A DNA stretch of 64,000 nucleotides from Comamonadaceae bacterium (GTDB lineage: Bacteria > Pseudomonadota > Gammaproteobacteria > Burkholderiales > Burkholderiaceae_C): assembly GCA_947450675.1 (NCBI GenBank), contig CANFWI010000003.1, positions 1 to 64,000 of the forward strand, written 5' to 3'. Position 1 is the stretch's first letter. Each line of letters opens with the position of its first letter. Under the pieces are notes generated by a model. That model saw only the letters and a program-made list of their open reading frames with translations, was not told where the DNA came from and searched no databases. Position numbers and translations under genes: made by a program. This document shows positions 1 through 8,925 of the stretch, one piece after another.

Positions 1-74
1 CTCGATAGCTCAGTTGGTAGAGCGCCGGACTGTTAATCCGTAGGTCCCTGGTTCGAGCCCAGGTCGAGGAGCCA
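1..74 (+). tRNA. tRNA-Asn (GTT), 5' end cut by window
   Basis: The window opens about two bases inside an asparagine tRNA. The D arm (AGCTCAGTTGGTAGAGC), an anticodon loop with GTT, and the T arm with GGTTCGAGCC are all visible. The acceptor 3' strand TCGAGGA is followed by discriminator G and an encoded CCA at 72-74. The 5' acceptor strand begins here with CTCGA and lacks its first bases. A factor-independent terminator follows directly. Confidence 0.95.
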
Positions 75-94
75 GAACAAGCCGAACAGGCTCT

Positions 95-136
95 AAGCCC
101 CCTGCTATTTTTCAAGATAGCATGGGGCTTTTTTTA
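95..136 (+). terminator. Rho-independent terminator after tRNA-Asn
   Basis: The inverted repeat AGCCCCCTGCTAT / ATAGCATGGGGCT closes a short loop and is followed by a run of seven T. It sits about 20 bases after the tRNA 3' end. The ATG at 136 in the ORF track lies at the edge of this hairpin, which argues against it as the start of the next gene. Confidence 0.85.
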
Positions 137-168
137 TGCCCTCAAATAATGAAATAGAGAAAGAAATC

Positions 169-426
169 ATGACCGATAAAAACACCCAACGGGTTCATCT
201 CGAAACATTCGACGATTTCGACAACGGCCTGTCAGACCTGATTGACCTCTGGTCCAGCGCTGACAAAAAAGTCACCGCAAAAATCAAAGAAGCCGCCCTC
301 GCCAATTACAAAGAAGACTTGGAAGAAGCCACACTCCAGTGGATTGACAACAAAGCCAAGTCTAAAAAATACGCGGCTATCGCTGAAGAACTGGCTGAGT
401 TTGAGGACGCGCTGAATCAAGGCTGA
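169..426 (+). CDS. Small conserved-looking hypothetical protein, 85 aa
   Basis: I do not recognise this protein. It is 85 residues long, rich in Lys, Glu, Asp and Ala, with no Cys, no signal peptide and no membrane segment. It looks mostly helical and soluble, and ends in an acidic stretch (EELAEFEDALNQG). I prefer the ATG at 169 because GAGAAAG lies just upstream and the ORF-track start at 136 falls on the tRNA terminator. It stands between tRNA-Asn and a secreted nuclease on the same strand, but nothing links it functionally to either. Codon use looks like its neighbours, so it is probably a real gene. Confidence 0.6.
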   Translation: MTDKNTQRVHLETFDDFDNGLSDLIDLWSSADKKVTAKIKEAALANYKEDLEEATLQWIDNKAKSKKYAAIAEELAEFEDALNQG

Positions 427-480
427 TGCGCTGCGGCATTGGGCGGTCACCGCAAGCCTTCACGTCAATCAACAGCCCGC

Positions 481-1383
481 ATGCAAACCTCCCCGTCAAC
501 TGTCAAATTGTGGTTACTCGCCGGCCTGCTGGCATTCGGGCCAATCAGCCAGAGCCTAGCCGGGCAAGACTTTTCAGCCTGCCCGCAGTTCTTTGCGAAT
601 GGCATCGCGCCCGAGGTGAAGGATCGGCCCCTGCAGCGGGCGCTTTGTTTCGACGCCTTTGCTGTCTTGCACTCGGGCGAAAGCAAAACGCCGGTGTTCG
701 TCGCTGAAAGGCTCAACCGGGCGGCGATCGCCGACACGGGTGAAAAACGCAGCAACCGGTTCTATGCAGAAGCCAGACTGCGGTCTGCCGAGCGCGCCAC
801 GTTAGCGGACTACAAGGGCAGCGGCTTCGATCGGGGCCACATGGCCCCCGCCGGCGACATGCCGACAGCACAGGCCATGGCGCAAAGTTTTTCTCTGACC
901 AATATGGTGCCGCAAGCACCTGAGCAAAACCGGGGCGTGTGGGCGAAAGCGGTAGAGTCTTCGACACGCAAATATGCGTCACGCGCCTTGGGCGATGTTT
1001 ACGTCATCACGGGCCCCGTCTATGTGCCCAGCATCGACCTGAGTCCCAGCATTGGCCCTGGCCATGTTCGCGTTCCCAAGTACTTGTTCAAGCTGGTCTA
1101 TGACGAGCAGCAACACAAGGCCTGGGCCTATTGGCACGAAAACGCCAACGCAAACCCGGCCTCAGCACCGATCAGCTACGCAGAACTGGTGAAAAGAACG
1201 GGCATTTCCTTCTTTCCCGACACCCAAGTGGCCGGCCTTGCGTCTGCTCAGCATCCATGCCTTCGCTCGACCTTGAGCCATGCGCGCGGCATACCAACCA
1301 GAGCTTGGCAAGTCCAGATCACTGACGCGCATGTCCAACCCAACGGGGCGGCGCTGCACTCTCGCCCCTGCCAAGTCAGTTGA
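481..1383 (+). CDS. Secreted DNA/RNA non-specific endonuclease (NUC1/EndA-like)
   Basis: A beta-beta-alpha-metal (His-Me finger) nuclease expected to cut DNA and RNA outside the cytoplasm. The motif DRGHMAPAGD is at residues 117-126, so His120 is the likely general base. A following PEQNRGVW segment supplies the Asn that binds the metal in this family. Residues 1-27 form a signal peptide (basic start, LWLLAGLLAFG core, ending near SLAGQ). The start is the ATG at 481. The ORF-track start at 439 is a TTG that would put a charged stretch before the signal peptide. The total of 300 aa is typical for the family. It may serve nutrient scavenging or DNA turnover; no immunity gene is adjacent, so a bacteriocin role is unlikely. 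Confidence 0.85.
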   Translation: MQTSPSTVKLWLLAGLLAFGPISQSLAGQDFSACPQFFANGIAPEVKDRPLQRALCFDAFAVLHSGESKTPVFVAERLNRAAIADTGEKRSNRFYAEARLRSAERATLADYKGSGFDRGHMAPAGDMPTAQAMAQSFSLTNMVPQAPEQNRGVWAKAVESSTRKYASRALGDVYVITGPVYVPSIDLSPSIGPGHVRVPKYLFKLVYDEQQHKAWAYWHENANANPASAPISYAELVKRTGISFFPDTQVAGLASAQHPCLRSTLSHARGIPTRAWQVQITDAHVQPNGAALHSRPCQVS

Positions 1384-1400
1384 TGGGCAACACGGGTTGA

Positions 1401-2699
1401 TCAAGTCGCTATCGGCAACTCATCCCACCGCGTGGTGAAGCCGCCGGACCGATTGTCAGACTTCATGCCCCAGCGCTCGGCTGTACCGCAAACGCCTGTG
1501 CGCAAGGTGTTGCGCCCATAGGTTCGGTTCAGCGTGTCGAGCGCCGCCATCAATCTGGCTGAGCGGGCGCGGGCCGTGGGGTCGTCAAACAGTGTTTCTT
1601 GCCTGGCGGCTTGACTGGACAGCATGGTCAGCATGACGCCGGCTTTTTTGTACTGGTAGCCGGGCTTGTAAATCAACTCCAAGCCAAAAAGAGCTGCGCG
1701 CGTCAACGCCAGTGTGTCGCTGCTCGGGTCCATCAGCGGCACCAGCAGGCCGGCGTTGTATTGCGGATCGTTGGGCTTGAATCGGTTGGTTTGCACAAAG
1801 ACTTGCACGGCCGCTGCCACCGAGGCCTGCTGGCGAAGTTTTTCAGCCGCCTTGGCGACGTAGCTGGCCACCGCTTCTCGCAACTCTGACAAGGTGATCA
1901 CCGGCGTACCAAAGCTGCGCGAGCTCATGATTTGCTGCTTGGGCGGCGCAATGTCTTCGAGCTCTAGACAAGACACACCGCGCAACTCGTTGCAAGTGCG
2001 CTCCATCACCACGCCAAACTGCGCCTGCATGTGTTTGGGCGACTGACGCCGCAAGTCCAGCACGCTGTGCACGCCCATGGCTTGCAGCCGCTGGGCGATG
2101 CGCCTGCCGACCCCCCAAACCTCACCGACGTCGGTTTGCGACATCCACTGCAAACGCTCTGGCTTGCTCAGCGCGTGCAGGTCGCAGACGCCGTTGAACT
2201 CAGGGTTCTTTTTGGCCAGATGATTCGCCAGCTTGGCCAAGGTTTTGGTCGGCCCAATGCCTGCGCAAACAGGCAAGCCCGTCCATTGCCGAATGCGCTC
2301 CCGCATGAGCTGCCCCATGGCCACGCCGCCGCCGTAATGCCGCACCACTGACTCCACGCGCAAGAAGCTTTCGTCAATGCTGTAGACCTCGATGTCAGGG
2401 GCGAAGTCACGCAAGATGCTGACGACGCGGTTGCTCATGTCGCCGTACAGCGTGTAGTTGGATGAGAGCGCCTGAATGCCGTGCTCGGCGGCCAAGTCTT
2501 TCATCTTGAACCACGGCGTGCCCATCTTCACGCCCAAGGCCTTGACCTCGCCGCTGCGCGCCACGGCGCAACCGTCGTTATTCGACAGCACCACCATCGG
2601 CACGCCCTCCAGCTTGGGCTGAAAGACGCGCTCGCAAGAGACGTAGAAGTTGTTGACGTCGACCAGCGCAAACTGCGGCGCTACCGGCACGGTGGACAC
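1401..2699 (-). CDS. umuC: UmuC, DNA polymerase V catalytic subunit
   Basis: A Y-family translesion DNA polymerase. The palm begins with [10 protein letters not shown] (Asp14), and the second catalytic acid pair lies in SIDESF (Asp109-Glu110). A C-terminal QETLF resembles a beta-clamp binding peptide. The ORF can be read open to 2750, but I choose the GTG at 2699. It lies two bases after the umuD stop and gives 432 aa, close to the 422 aa of the E. coli protein. Spacing implies translational coupling with umuD, and expression should follow the LexA box upstream of umuD. The chromosomal context shows no plasmid genes. Confidence 0.93.
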   Translation of the reverse strand: MSTVPVAPQFALVDVNNFYVSCERVFQPKLEGVPMVVLSNNDGCAVARSGEVKALGVKMGTPWFKMKDLAAEHGIQALSSNYTLYGDMSNRVVSILRDFAPDIEVYSIDESFLRVESVVRHYGGGVAMGQLMRERIRQWTGLPVCAGIGPTKTLAKLANHLAKKNPEFNGVCDLHALSKPERLQWMSQTDVGEVWGVGRRIAQRLQAMGVHSVLDLRRQSPKHMQAQFGVVMERTCNELRGVSCLELEDIAPPKQQIMSSRSFGTPVITLSELREAVASYVAKAAEKLRQQASVAAAVQVFVQTNRFKPNDPQYNAGLLVPLMDPSSDTLALTRAALFGLELIYKPGYQYKKAGVMLTMLSSQAARQETLFDDPTARARSARLMAALDTLNRTYGRNTLRTGVCGTAERWGMKSDNRSGGFTTRWDELPIAT

Positions 2700-2701
2700 G
2701 T

Positions 2702-3166
2702 TCAGCCCCGCGACGTGAGGCGCCGCACCACGCCCACGACAACACCCCAAATTTCGAGCTCAGCGCCTTCGGCAAAGGTGATGGGCGCGTAGCTCGGGTT
2801 CTCTGGCCAAAGCTCGGGCTGGCCTTGGCGGTAGCGCAGCCGTTTGATGGTGTAGTCACTGTTCACCACGGCCACCACAATGTCGCCCGACTGCGGCGTG
2901 AGCGAGCGGTCGACCACCACCTTGTCTTCGTGGTGGATGCCGGCGTTGGTCATCGAGTCGCCCTTGACCGTGAACATGAAGGTGGCCGGTTTGTTGCGCA
3001 CCAAATAGTCATTCAGGTTCAGCGTTTCTTCGGTGTAGTCGGCGGCGGGTGAGGGAAAGCCGGCCGACAACCGATGGCTGATCAGCCGCAGCTGCGCGGC
3101 TGGCTGGCTGGGCGCTAAATGGCGCGGAGATTGGTCAAGCGAGGGTTCAAGGCGGGGCAAAGGCAT
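2702..3166 (-). CDS. umuD: UmuD, self-cleaving Pol V subunit (LexA-like peptidase)
   Basis: A S24 family peptidase-fold protein. RecA-stimulated self-cleavage turns UmuD into UmuD', the Pol V accessory subunit. The cleavage site Ala35-Gly36 (SAGF), the nucleophile Ser71 in KGDSM and the general base Lys108 in YTIKRL are all present, so self-processing should be intact. I start at the ATG at 3166 (154 aa). The ORF-track start at 3190 would lie inside the LexA operator. The N-terminal arm of about 35 residues is a little longer than in E. coli (24). Directly followed by umuC. Confidence 0.93.
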   Translation of the reverse strand: MPLPRLEPSLDQSPRHLAPSQPAAQLRLISHRLSAGFPSPAADYTEETLNLNDYLVRNKPATFMFTVKGDSMTNAGIHHEDKVVVDRSLTPQSGDIVVAVVNSDYTIKRLRYRQGQPELWPENPSYAPITFAEGAELEIWGVVVGVVRRLTSRG

Positions 3167-3176
3167 GGTGCAAGTA

Positions 3177-3192
3177 CTGTATAAAAACACAG
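3177..3192 (-). promoter_or_regulatory. LexA (SOS) box of umuDC
   Basis: The sequence CTGTATAAAAACACAG has the LexA layout CTGT-N8-ACAG. Its edge lies 10 bases upstream of the umuD ATG. A -10-like TTTATA overlaps the box, so LexA would block RNA polymerase directly and the 5' leader would be very short. Confidence 0.88.
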
Positions 3193-3225
3193 TCTACCTG
3201 CGGCATGGTCGATTGCAATGATTTT

Positions 3226-4206
3226 TTAGTCCAGCTGAGCGCCTGAATCTTTCACGATCTTGGACCAACGCACCAAGTCATCGCGCAACAGCATAGCCAG
3301 CTGATCCGGCGTGCCGGGCGCAGCCTCGACACCCAAGCCGACCAAACGTTCGCGCATCTCCGGGTTGTCCATCAGCTTGATGATTTCAGTGTTGAGCTTG
3401 GTGATGATCTCTTTCGGCGTTCCGACCGGAACGAACAGACCGTACCAAGCGTTGGCATACAGACCGGGAATCGTCTCAGCCAAAGTCGGCAGATCAGGCG
3501 CGAGCTGCGTGCGCTTTTCGGTACAGACACCGAGTGTGCGCAACTGACCACTGCGCACAAAAGGCATCAGGCCGGCCAAGCTGCCAAAGGTCATCGGCAC
3601 CTGCCCTGCCACGACATCGGTCGCAGCCGCCGCCGCGCCACGGTAAGGCACATGCACGATGTCGATCCCCGCCGCGTTCTTCAGCATTTCACCCAGCAGG
3701 TGATTCACGGTGCCGTTACCGGCAGACGCGTAATTGAACTTGCCCGGGCTGGCTTTGGCGATTGCCACCAGCTCACGCAGATTTTTAGCCGGCACCGACG
3801 GGTTGACCGCGAGCATGTACGGGGCGACGCCGACGACCATGACGGGATCAAAGTCTTTGACCGGATCGAACGGCACCTTGCGGTAAAGAAAGGGATTGAT
3901 GGTCTGCACGCTTTGCGCGTTCAGCAGCAGGGTGTGGCCGTCCTTGGGCTGCCGCGCCACGTAGGCCGTGCCGAGATTACCGCCTGCGCCCTGCCGGTTT
4001 TCAACGATGACTGGGTTACCGATGGCAGCCGACAAGCGTTGCGCCAGCGCCCGCCCGATCACATCATTGGCACCGCCCGGCGCTTGCGGCACGACGATGG
4101 TGATGACCTTGGAAGGGTATGAATCTGCCGCGCGGGCAGTGTTGGTCCAGAAAAAAGGCGTGGCCAACGAAGCGGCCCCGGCGATGATGTCTCGTCTGCT
4201 TGTCAT
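3226..4206 (-). CDS. Bug/TctC family periplasmic solute-binding protein
   Basis: An extracytoplasmic receptor of the tripartite tricarboxylate transporter (TTT) family, which binds small, usually carboxylated molecules. The N-terminus has a twin-arginine-like signal (TSRRDIIAG followed by a hydrophobic stretch ending ARA). The typical Bug segments IVVPQAPGGAND, GQPVIVENR-like IGNPVIVENRQGAGGN and VPYRGAAAA are present. The start is the ATG at 4206, preceded by AGGAGAC; the ORF-track start at 4248 has no such site. It is 326 aa, the family norm. No tctA or tctB is adjacent. It diverges from a crotonase gene, so the ligand might be an acid that becomes a CoA ester, but this is only inference. 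Confidence 0.88.
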   Translation of the reverse strand: MTSRRDIIAGAASLATPFFWTNTARAADSYPSKVITIVVPQAPGGANDVIGRALAQRLSAAIGNPVIVENRQGAGGNLGTAYVARQPKDGHTLLLNAQSVQTINPFLYRKVPFDPVKDFDPVMVVGVAPYMLAVNPSVPAKNLRELVAIAKASPGKFNYASAGNGTVNHLLGEMLKNAAGIDIVHVPYRGAAAAATDVVAGQVPMTFGSLAGLMPFVRSGQLRTLGVCTEKRTQLAPDLPTLAETIPGLYANAWYGLFVPVGTPKEIITKLNTEIIKLMDNPEMRERLVGLGVEAAPGTPDQLAMLLRDDLVRWSKIVKDSGAQLD

Positions 4207-4337
4207 TGCTTTGTCTCCTGCGTCAGCTTGGGCTGAACTAATGGTCATTGAACGCCGCGATCACGATAACATCATTGCTCACGTACCCAACGGCCTCCAT
4301 GCGTCAGTGCCATCAACACCATCCGAGCTCAACCCAC

Positions 4338-5132
4338 ATGCAACCGACCTACGAAACCATCACCCTTGACAGGCCAGCGCCGCACGTTCTGCAGGTCACC
4401 TTGACGCGACCGGAAGCCGCCAACGCGCTCAACACCCAAATGGGCCGCGACCTGCTGGGACTGTGGACCAGCCTGACCGAAGACGCGGCCGATGTGCGCT
4501 GCGTGGTGCTCACCGGGCAAGGCGACAAGGTCTTCTGCGCCGGTGGCGACTTGAAGGAGCGCAACACCATGGACGCCGTGCAATGGCGACAGCAGCATGA
4601 GCTGTTTGAACGCAAGTATTGGGCGCTGGTCGACCTGCCCATTCCGGTCATTGCGGCCGTCAACGGACACGCTTACGGCGGCGGCTTAGAGATGGTGCTG
4701 TGCTGCGACTTTGCGTACGCCAGCGAGACCGCCCGTTTCGCCTTGCCGGAGTCCAAGCTCGGCATCATGCCGGGCGGCGGTGGCACACAAAACTTGCCGC
4801 GTGCCATTGGCGAACGCCGAGCCAAAGAGCTGATGCTGACGGGACGACCTTTCAGCGCGCAAGAGGCCTTGGACTGGGGCGTGATCAACCTGCAATGCGA
4901 CGCTTCATCGCTATTGTCCAAAACGCTGGAGACGGCGACAACGATTGCCCAAGGTGCACCGCTGTCCATGCGGCAAATCAAAAAATCCGTGCGCTACGGT
5001 GGCCAAATGGAACTTCGCACGGCTTACCGTTTTGAAGTCGAGGCGTACAACCATCTGGTCGACACAGATGACCGCCGGGAAGGCGTGGCGGCCTTCAACG
5101 AGAAACGCCAAGCGGATTTCAAAGGTCGCTAA
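4338..5132 (+). CDS. Enoyl-CoA hydratase/isomerase family protein
   Basis: A crotonase-fold enzyme acting on acyl-CoA thioesters. The oxyanion-hole segments FCAGGDLKE and YGGGLEMVL are present, as are both Glu positions used by true hydratases (GLEM and LPES), so hydration of an enoyl-CoA is more likely than a non-hydratase role. The C-terminal part has the usual ARELM-like AKELMLTGR and WGVIN segments. I start at the ATG at 4338 (264 aa, normal length). The ORF-track extension to 4248 runs through the intergenic region shared with the divergent Bug gene. Its substrate cannot be told from sequence. Confidence 0.85.
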   Translation: MQPTYETITLDRPAPHVLQVTLTRPEAANALNTQMGRDLLGLWTSLTEDAADVRCVVLTGQGDKVFCAGGDLKERNTMDAVQWRQQHELFERKYWALVDLPIPVIAAVNGHAYGGGLEMVLCCDFAYASETARFALPESKLGIMPGGGGTQNLPRAIGERRAKELMLTGRPFSAQEALDWGVINLQCDASSLLSKTLETATTIAQGAPLSMRQIKKSVRYGGQMELRTAYRFEVEAYNHLVDTDDRREGVAAFNEKRQADFKGR

Positions 5133-5204
5133 TTTTTACGCCGCGCCAACACATGAGGGCACGCCGGTGAATCGACCGGATCGAAGCCATGGTGAGCATG
5201 AGTC

Positions 5205-7820
5205 ATGCGGCACAATTTCCGCATGACCCGCCCCCGCAACAGCGCCCCTGAACCGCCACAAGGCACTGACGAGCGTGATCGTCTGGTGGCGATGCCCGCG
5301 CAGGCCGATTCAGAGGTAAGTCGGGTCATTGGTCAATTCCGCCCTCGTCTCACCCTGCAAACTCTGGACCGTGGCGATGGCCTGCTTGGCCTCAAGCCCC
5401 AAGGAAAGCTCGGCCCGCGCGGGGACAGCGTGACACTGGCCCAGTTTGACTGGACCTACCAGACAGAGGCGGGAGATCGCTGGCAAACGCCAGCCCCCAG
5501 TTCCATCCTGAACAACCGCCCACCGGCGACGCAACAACTGTTCGATGCCGATGGCACCGCGGTGCTGATGCCGCGCGATCTGGCCGCCGAAGTTGATGCG
5601 ATGGATCTGGTCTGGGAGCTGGGCTTTGTCCCCTTGGAAGAAAGCACTTTTCAATGGCGCAGTGAAGACCACATCCCAGCGCTCGGCTCGGTTTGGACGC
5701 TGCCGCAAGAAGCCTTTTTTGGGGAATTTTGGGCTGAGCAAATCCCCCTGCTGCAAGCCAAAGGCTGGTCAGTGGTGGTGCTCCCCGGCTTTGCCCATGA
5801 AAGCGTGCCGGTGCAAGGCTGGAAGCTGGTGCTCAGCCACGACACCGGCGAAGTGCTGGGCAAGGAACTGGCCAGTCTTCTGGTGAAACCCGAGCGCGGC
5901 GTTGAAAAATTGCAGCTCCCTGAGCGCGAAGGCGCTTGGCTGCTGAGCCTGGGCATCGAGATTGACGGCCAAACGCTGGACTTGGCCCCGATGCTGGCCG
6001 ACCTGCTGCGCCGCGATGCCCGCTGGCTCAACGCCGCACAAATCGCCGCCATCGACGACATGGCCATCGTGACGTTGCGCGCGCCGGGTGGCCAGCGCAT
6101 CGAGGCGCCCGCCGCGCCACTCAAAGCCATCGTCGGTTCGATGTTGGACTTGCTGACCGACCCGCTTCGCAATCAAGCCTCGCTCCGGTTGGGCGCATGG
6201 GAAGCACGCCGGCTCGATGCCTTGCGTGCCAGCCTGCTGGAGACACACCGCGTAGGGCCACACAACACCTGGCAACTCGAAGGTGATCTGGGCTTGGCCA
6301 GCTTGGCCAAACGCCTGAAAATCTTGGGCGCGCCGCAAGCAGTGGCCGCACCCGAAGGCCTGCAAGTGCAACTGCGGCCTTACCAGTTAGAAGGTCTGGC
6401 TTGGCTGCAATACCTGCGCGCGCAAAGCTTGGGCGGCATCCTGGCTGACGACATGGGACTGGGTAAAACCGCGCAGGCATTGGCCCATGTGCTGACCGAA
6501 AAGAACGCGGGCCGACTCGACTTACCGGTGCTGGTGGTGCTGCCGACTTCGCTTATCTTCAACTGGCAAACAGAAGCAAAACGCATGGCACCCGGCCTGC
6601 GCTTACTGACTTTACAAGGGCCGCAGCGTGACGCATGGTTTGAGCAAATGCCCGCCCACGACGTGGTGCTGACCACTTACCCGCTGTTGTGGCGCGACAT
6701 AGAAGCACTGGCCGCACAGCACTTTCATTTGGTGATTCTGGACGAAGCGCAGATGGTGAAAAACGCCGGTAGTCGCAGCGCCCGCGCCCTGCGCCGTCTG
6801 CAGACCCGACACAGCGTGTGCCTGACCGGAACACCGATGGAAAACCATCTGAGCGAACTGTGGGCGCAGTTTGACTGGCTGATGCCCGGCTTCTTGGGCA
6901 ACGCCCGACACTTTGCCGCTCAGTGGCGCAAGCCGATCGAAGAAAACGGAGAAACCCTGCGCGCGGCACTGCTGGCCCAACGCGTGCGCCCGTTCATCCT
7001 GCGCCGACGCAAACAAGATGTGGCCAGTGAACTGCCACCGCGCACCGAGATCATTCAACGCGTGCAGTTGCAAGGCCAACAGCTCGAACTGTATGAGAGT
7101 GTTCGCGTGGCGGTCGACGTACAAGTGCGCCGCGTGCTGCAACGCAAGAGCTTTAACGGCGCACAAATCACCATCTTGGACGCCCTGCTCAAGCTGCGTC
7201 AAGTCTGCTGCGACCCGCATCTGGTCAAGGGCAGCAAGTCAGCTCCGAGCATGGAGCGCGCCAAATTAACGCTGTTGACCGACATGCTGCCAAAACTGGT
7301 GGAACAAGGCCGCCGCGTGTTGGTGTTTTCACAGTTCACAGAGTTGCTGGACCTGATTGCAGATCAACTGCGGGATCTCGCGTTGCCGTTTCTAAGTCTG
7401 ACCGGCAAGACCCCGACCGAGGAGCGCGGCCAAGTGGTGCAGCGTTTTCAAGCGCAAGAAGTTCCCGTGCTCTTGGTCAGCCTGAAAGCCGGTGGCCTCG
7501 GCTTGAACCTGACCGCTGCCGACACCGTGATTCACATGGACCCGTGGTGGAACCCCGCCGTCGAAGAACAAGCCACCGCACGCGCCCACCGCATTGGCCA
7601 AAACCGGCCGGTGCTGGTCTTCAAGCTGGTGGTGCAAGGCAGCATTGAGGAGCGCATGTTGGAGTTGCAGGCACGCAAACTGGCGCTGAGCAACAGCGTG
7701 CTGGGACACGATGCAGCGGGTGCGCTCAAGTTTGACGCAGCGGATCTCGATGCTTTGCTGGCGCCGATCGGTGTTGTTACAGCCGCTTTGCAACTGCCAG
7801 AATTAGCGATGCAACGTTGA
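5205..7820 (+). CDS. SNF2-family DEAD/DEAH-type helicase (RapA-like)
   Basis: A Swi2/Snf2-class ATPase that translocates on duplex DNA or remodels protein-DNA complexes. Motif I is DDMGLGKT (Lys421), motif II LDEAQ (Asp513), motif III LTGTPMENHLSELW. The C-terminal RecA lobe has VFSQFTELL, LKAGGLGLNLTAAD and ATARAHRIGQ (near residues 790-798). The first 380 residues match no domain I can name and contain no Zn-finger SWIM cysteines. The start could also be the ATG at 5223; 5205 has a GGTGAG upstream. No methylase, nuclease or defence partner is adjacent, so a standalone chromosomal role in transcription or repair is more likely than phage defence. Confidence 0.87.
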   Translation: MRHNFRMTRPRNSAPEPPQGTDERDRLVAMPAQADSEVSRVIGQFRPRLTLQTLDRGDGLLGLKPQGKLGPRGDSVTLAQFDWTYQTEAGDRWQTPAPSSILNNRPPATQQLFDADGTAVLMPRDLAAEVDAMDLVWELGFVPLEESTFQWRSEDHIPALGSVWTLPQEAFFGEFWAEQIPLLQAKGWSVVVLPGFAHESVPVQGWKLVLSHDTGEVLGKELASLLVKPERGVEKLQLPEREGAWLLSLGIEIDGQTLDLAPMLADLLRRDARWLNAAQIAAIDDMAIVTLRAPGGQRIEAPAAPLKAIVGSMLDLLTDPLRNQASLRLGAWEARRLDALRASLLETHRVGPHNTWQLEGDLGLASLAKRLKILGAPQAVAAPEGLQVQLRPYQLEGLAWLQYLRAQSLGGILADDMGLGKTAQALAHVLTEKNAGRLDLPVLVVLPTSLIFNWQTEAKRMAPGLRLLTLQGPQRDAWFEQMPAHDVVLTTYPLLWRDIEALAAQHFHLVILDEAQMVKNAGSRSARALRRLQTRHSVCLTGTPMENHLSELWAQFDWLMPGFLGNARHFAAQWRKPIEENGETLRAALLAQRVRPFILRRRKQDVASELPPRTEIIQRVQLQGQQLELYESVRVAVDVQVRRVLQRKSFNGAQITILDALLKLRQVCCDPHLVKGSKSAPSMERAKLTLLTDMLPKLVEQGRRVLVFSQFTELLDLIADQLRDLALPFLSLTGKTPTEERGQVVQRFQAQEVPVLLVSLKAGGLGLNLTAADTVIHMDPWWNPAVEEQATARAHRIGQNRPVLVFKLVVQGSIEERMLELQARKLALSNSVLGHDAAGALKFDAADLDALLAPIGVVTAALQLPELAMQR

Positions 7821-7891
7821 GGGGTGATGCTTGATCGATGAGACAACAGACTTTCAACATCTGCACGGGCATCGCAATGCGAGCACCAACG

Positions 7892-7929
7892 AAAAAGCCG
7901 CTTCGCACGTTAATGCAAAGCGGCTTTTC
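7892..7929. terminator. Bidirectional terminator between helicase and tRNA-Lys
   Basis: The hairpin AAAAGCCGCTT ... AAGCGGCTTTT has an A run on one side and a T run on the other. It can therefore end the plus-strand helicase transcript and the minus-strand tRNA-Lys transcript. Confidence 0.75.
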
Positions 7930-7938
7930 GAGATTCAG

Positions 7939-8014
7939 TGGTGGGACGTGCGGGGGTCGAACCCACGACAAACGGATTAAAAGTCCGCTGCTCTACCAAC
8001 TGAGCTAACGTCCC
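7939..8014 (-). tRNA. tRNA-Lys (TTT)
   Basis: Read on the minus strand, GGGACGTTAGCTCAGTTGG opens a full cloverleaf. The anticodon loop CTTTTAA carries TTT, the T arm has GGTTCGACC, and the acceptor CGTCCC pairs with GGGACG. Discriminator A and an encoded CCA complete 76 nt. It lies alone between the helicase and tcdA genes. Confidence 0.96.
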
Positions 8015-8073
8015 ACTTATTCTTTTTAACTCTCTTCTGATTCAGAGTTTGTCTGTACCAGTCGAGCCTCAAA

Positions 8074-8925
8074 TTATAGCGTCCTTTTTTGCTTGTTTTG
8101 AGAACCGGAAGCAATTTTATCTAACAACCAGCCTGCAGCACACACGCCGAAGGTTGATGTGACGCTGACCACCGATCCGTAACCGTGGCAATTCAGGCTG
8201 CCGTCACTGGCTTCACTACTAGTGGTGGCTGCGGTTTCAATGGCGCACTGCGGATCTGGCTGCATCACCGACTCGCGGCTGAACACGCAGGTGACGCCAA
8301 TCTTGCCGACGCGTGCGGCGCCCTGCTCTTTACGCAGACGGTAGCGCAACTGTGCGAGCAACGGGTCGTGCGTGGTGAGTGAGAGGTCTTCGATGTCAAC
8401 ACGGTGAGCGTGACGCTTGCCGCCTGCCGCACCGACGGTGATGAAGTTAATGCCATGCTGAATTGCCCAGGCGGCCATCGCTGTTTTGGCCCTGACTTGG
8501 TCACAAGCATCCAGCACAGCCAACGGGGCCGCAGAGTCGAGAATGTCTAGGCCAGCGATGTGCGGCCAGTTGGTGGCGTCAACAAATTCTTCAATGCAGC
8601 GCACTTCGCAGCTGGGGTTGATCAACTGAATGCGCTCGCGCATGGCTTCGACTTTGGACTGCCCTAGCGTGTTGTCCAAAGCGTGAAGTTGGCGGTTGAT
8701 GTTGGACTCAGAAATATGGTCTAAGTCGATCAGGGTGAGTTTGGCAACACCGCTGCGGGCAAGTGCTTCTGCCGCCCAGGAACCGACGCCGCCCAAACCC
8801 ACCACCACAGCATGCGCTTGACGAATTCGCTGCGCGCCAGCCTGACCGTAAAGACGAGCAAGGCCGCCAAAACGTCGATCAAGATCAGCCGGCACCGCGG
8901 CATCGACAGGGACAAAAGCAGCCAC
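8074..8925 (-). CDS. tcdA: TcdA, tRNA threonylcarbamoyladenosine dehydratase
   Basis: An E1-like (ThiF/MoeB superfamily) enzyme that uses ATP to cyclise the t6A37 modification to ct6A in ANN-decoding tRNAs. The nucleotide-binding loop is GLGGVGSW (about residues 43-50). It is followed by LIDLDHISESNINRQ, which carries the adenylation Asp and Arg typical of the family. RFGGLARLYG near the N-terminus also matches TcdA. It lacks the CxxC zinc pairs of MoeB/ThiF. At 283 aa it is slightly longer than the E. coli protein. The GTG start overlaps the TAG stop of the upstream YeeE gene by one base, so translation is probably coupled. It lies just downstream of tRNA-Lys, an ANN-decoding tRNA, probably by chance. 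Confidence 0.88.
   Translation of the reverse strand: MAAFVPVDAAVPADLDRRFGGLARLYGQAGAQRIRQAHAVVVGLGGVGSWAAEALARSGVAKLTLIDLDHISESNINRQLHALDNTLGQSKVEAMRERIQLINPSCEVRCIEEFVDATNWPHIAGLDILDSAAPLAVLDACDQVRAKTAMAAWAIQHGINFITVGAAGGKRHAHRVDIEDLSLTTHDPLLAQLRYRLRKEQGAARVGKIGVTCVFSRESVMQPDPQCAIETAATTSSEASDGSLNCHGYGSVVSVTSTFGVCAAGWLLDKIASGSQNKQKRTL

Noticed and set aside
1-500. tRNA-Asn as the attachment site of a genomic island
   Set aside because: No integrase, no repeat of the tRNA 3' end and no mobile genes were seen downstream.
2700-2750. Upstream start for umuC at 2750
   Set aside because: It overlaps umuD by 49 bases and adds residues absent from the family. The GTG at 2699 fits the stop-start coupling.
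5205-7820. SNF2 helicase as part of an anti-phage system (DISARM- or Dpd-like)
   Set aside because: No methylase, PLD nuclease, DUF1998 or other partner gene is next to it.
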